The notes beneath the pieces were generated by a model. The model saw only the letters and a list, made by a program, of their open reading frames with translations, ran no database searches and was not told the origin of the DNA. The position numbers and the translations under genes are program-made. Below, piece after piece: positions 5,985 to 6,058 of a stretch of DNA of 6,058 nucleotides; position 1 is the first letter of the stretch, and the number at the start of each line of letters is the position of its first letter. Source of the stretch: Candidatus Poribacteria bacterium (GTDB lineage Bacteria > Poribacteria > WGA-4E > WGA-3G); assembly GCA_009842375.1 (NCBI GenBank), contig VYFM01000625.1:1-6058 (forward strand), in the 5' to 3' direction.

Positions 5985-6058
5985 TTATTTTAGGACTTCT
6001 TCATGTTTATAAACTTGTGCTTCTGTAGGTTTTAATGTATACTGTTCCATACGAGATA
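5985..6058 (-). CDS. end of an upstream reading frame, or N-terminal piece split by a stop codon (partial)
   Basis: Reading from the right edge, a frame gives MEQYTLKPTEAQVYKHEEVL plus K and then TAA (5985-5987). The ATG is at 6048-6050 and the frame is still open at the edge, so this may be the C-terminal tail of a gene lying to the right. It is exactly in frame with the metallohydrolase, and the nine codons between the TAA and that gene's ATG (E-G-A-K-L-L-D-I-A) look coding. Alternatives are a short independent leader peptide, or a once longer hydrolase with an N-terminal extension broken by a single ochre codon. Nothing in it identifies a family. No Shine-Dalgarno is visible in the eight bases left before the ATG. 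Confidence 0.35.
   Translation of the reverse strand, partial: SRMEQYTLKPTEAQVYKHEEVLK

Noticed and set aside
5985..5987. TAA reassigned to an amino acid
   Set aside because: Several genes here end cleanly at TAA (metallohydrolase, aminotransferase, YkgJ-like), and none of the recognised genes has an internal TAA.

Overview
The window is a compact stretch of an AT-rich bacterial genome (roughly 40% G+C by eye). Every gene I can support lies on the minus strand, so transcription runs from the right edge to the left edge. Taxonomy cannot be fixed from this sequence. The mix of a type II dehydroquinase, DppB/DppC-type permeases, a DegT aminotransferase and short intergenic 'GTAGGTCGCTACGCTCG'-like inverted repeats fits an environmental, possibly uncultured bacterium. 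My tentative and unverified impression is something like Candidatus Poribacteria.

Right part (3417-6058): the 3' end of an upstream reading frame, or a split N-terminal extension, at the edge (5985-6058). It is followed by a metallo-beta-lactamase-fold hydrolase of the glyoxalase II-like type (5343-5957). Next come the two membrane subunits of a peptide/oligopeptide-class ABC importer, DppB-type (4268-5290, TTG start) and DppC-type (3417-4271), joined by a 4-bp ATGA overlap. No substrate-binding protein or ATPase is visible, so the rest of the transporter must be elsewhere.

Middle (2921-3416): a 496-bp gap without a convincing gene. It holds a small hairpin, four copies of an 11-bp motif (GRTTGATGATT on the minus strand), a pair of REP-like hairpins sharing an exact 13-bp core in opposite orientation, and a good sigma70-type promoter. 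That promoter is overlaid by a perfect 8-bp inverted repeat and points at aroQ.

Left part (1-2920): a tight four-gene unit read as aroQ (type II 3-dehydroquinate dehydratase), a DegT/DnrJ/EryC1/StrS-family PLP aminotransferase (GTG start, strong Shine-Dalgarno), a YkgJ-type cysteine-rich protein, and a DUF2156 (GNAT-fold, MprF C-terminal-like) protein cut by the left edge. Gaps and overlaps are +25, -1 and -19 bp, so co-transcription and translational coupling are very likely. AroQ is a core shikimate enzyme. The other three genes look like a small dedicated module (amino-group transfer, a metal-binding cysteine protein, an acyl or aminoacyl-transferase-like fold) whose product I cannot name. 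It is the best candidate here for something not yet described.
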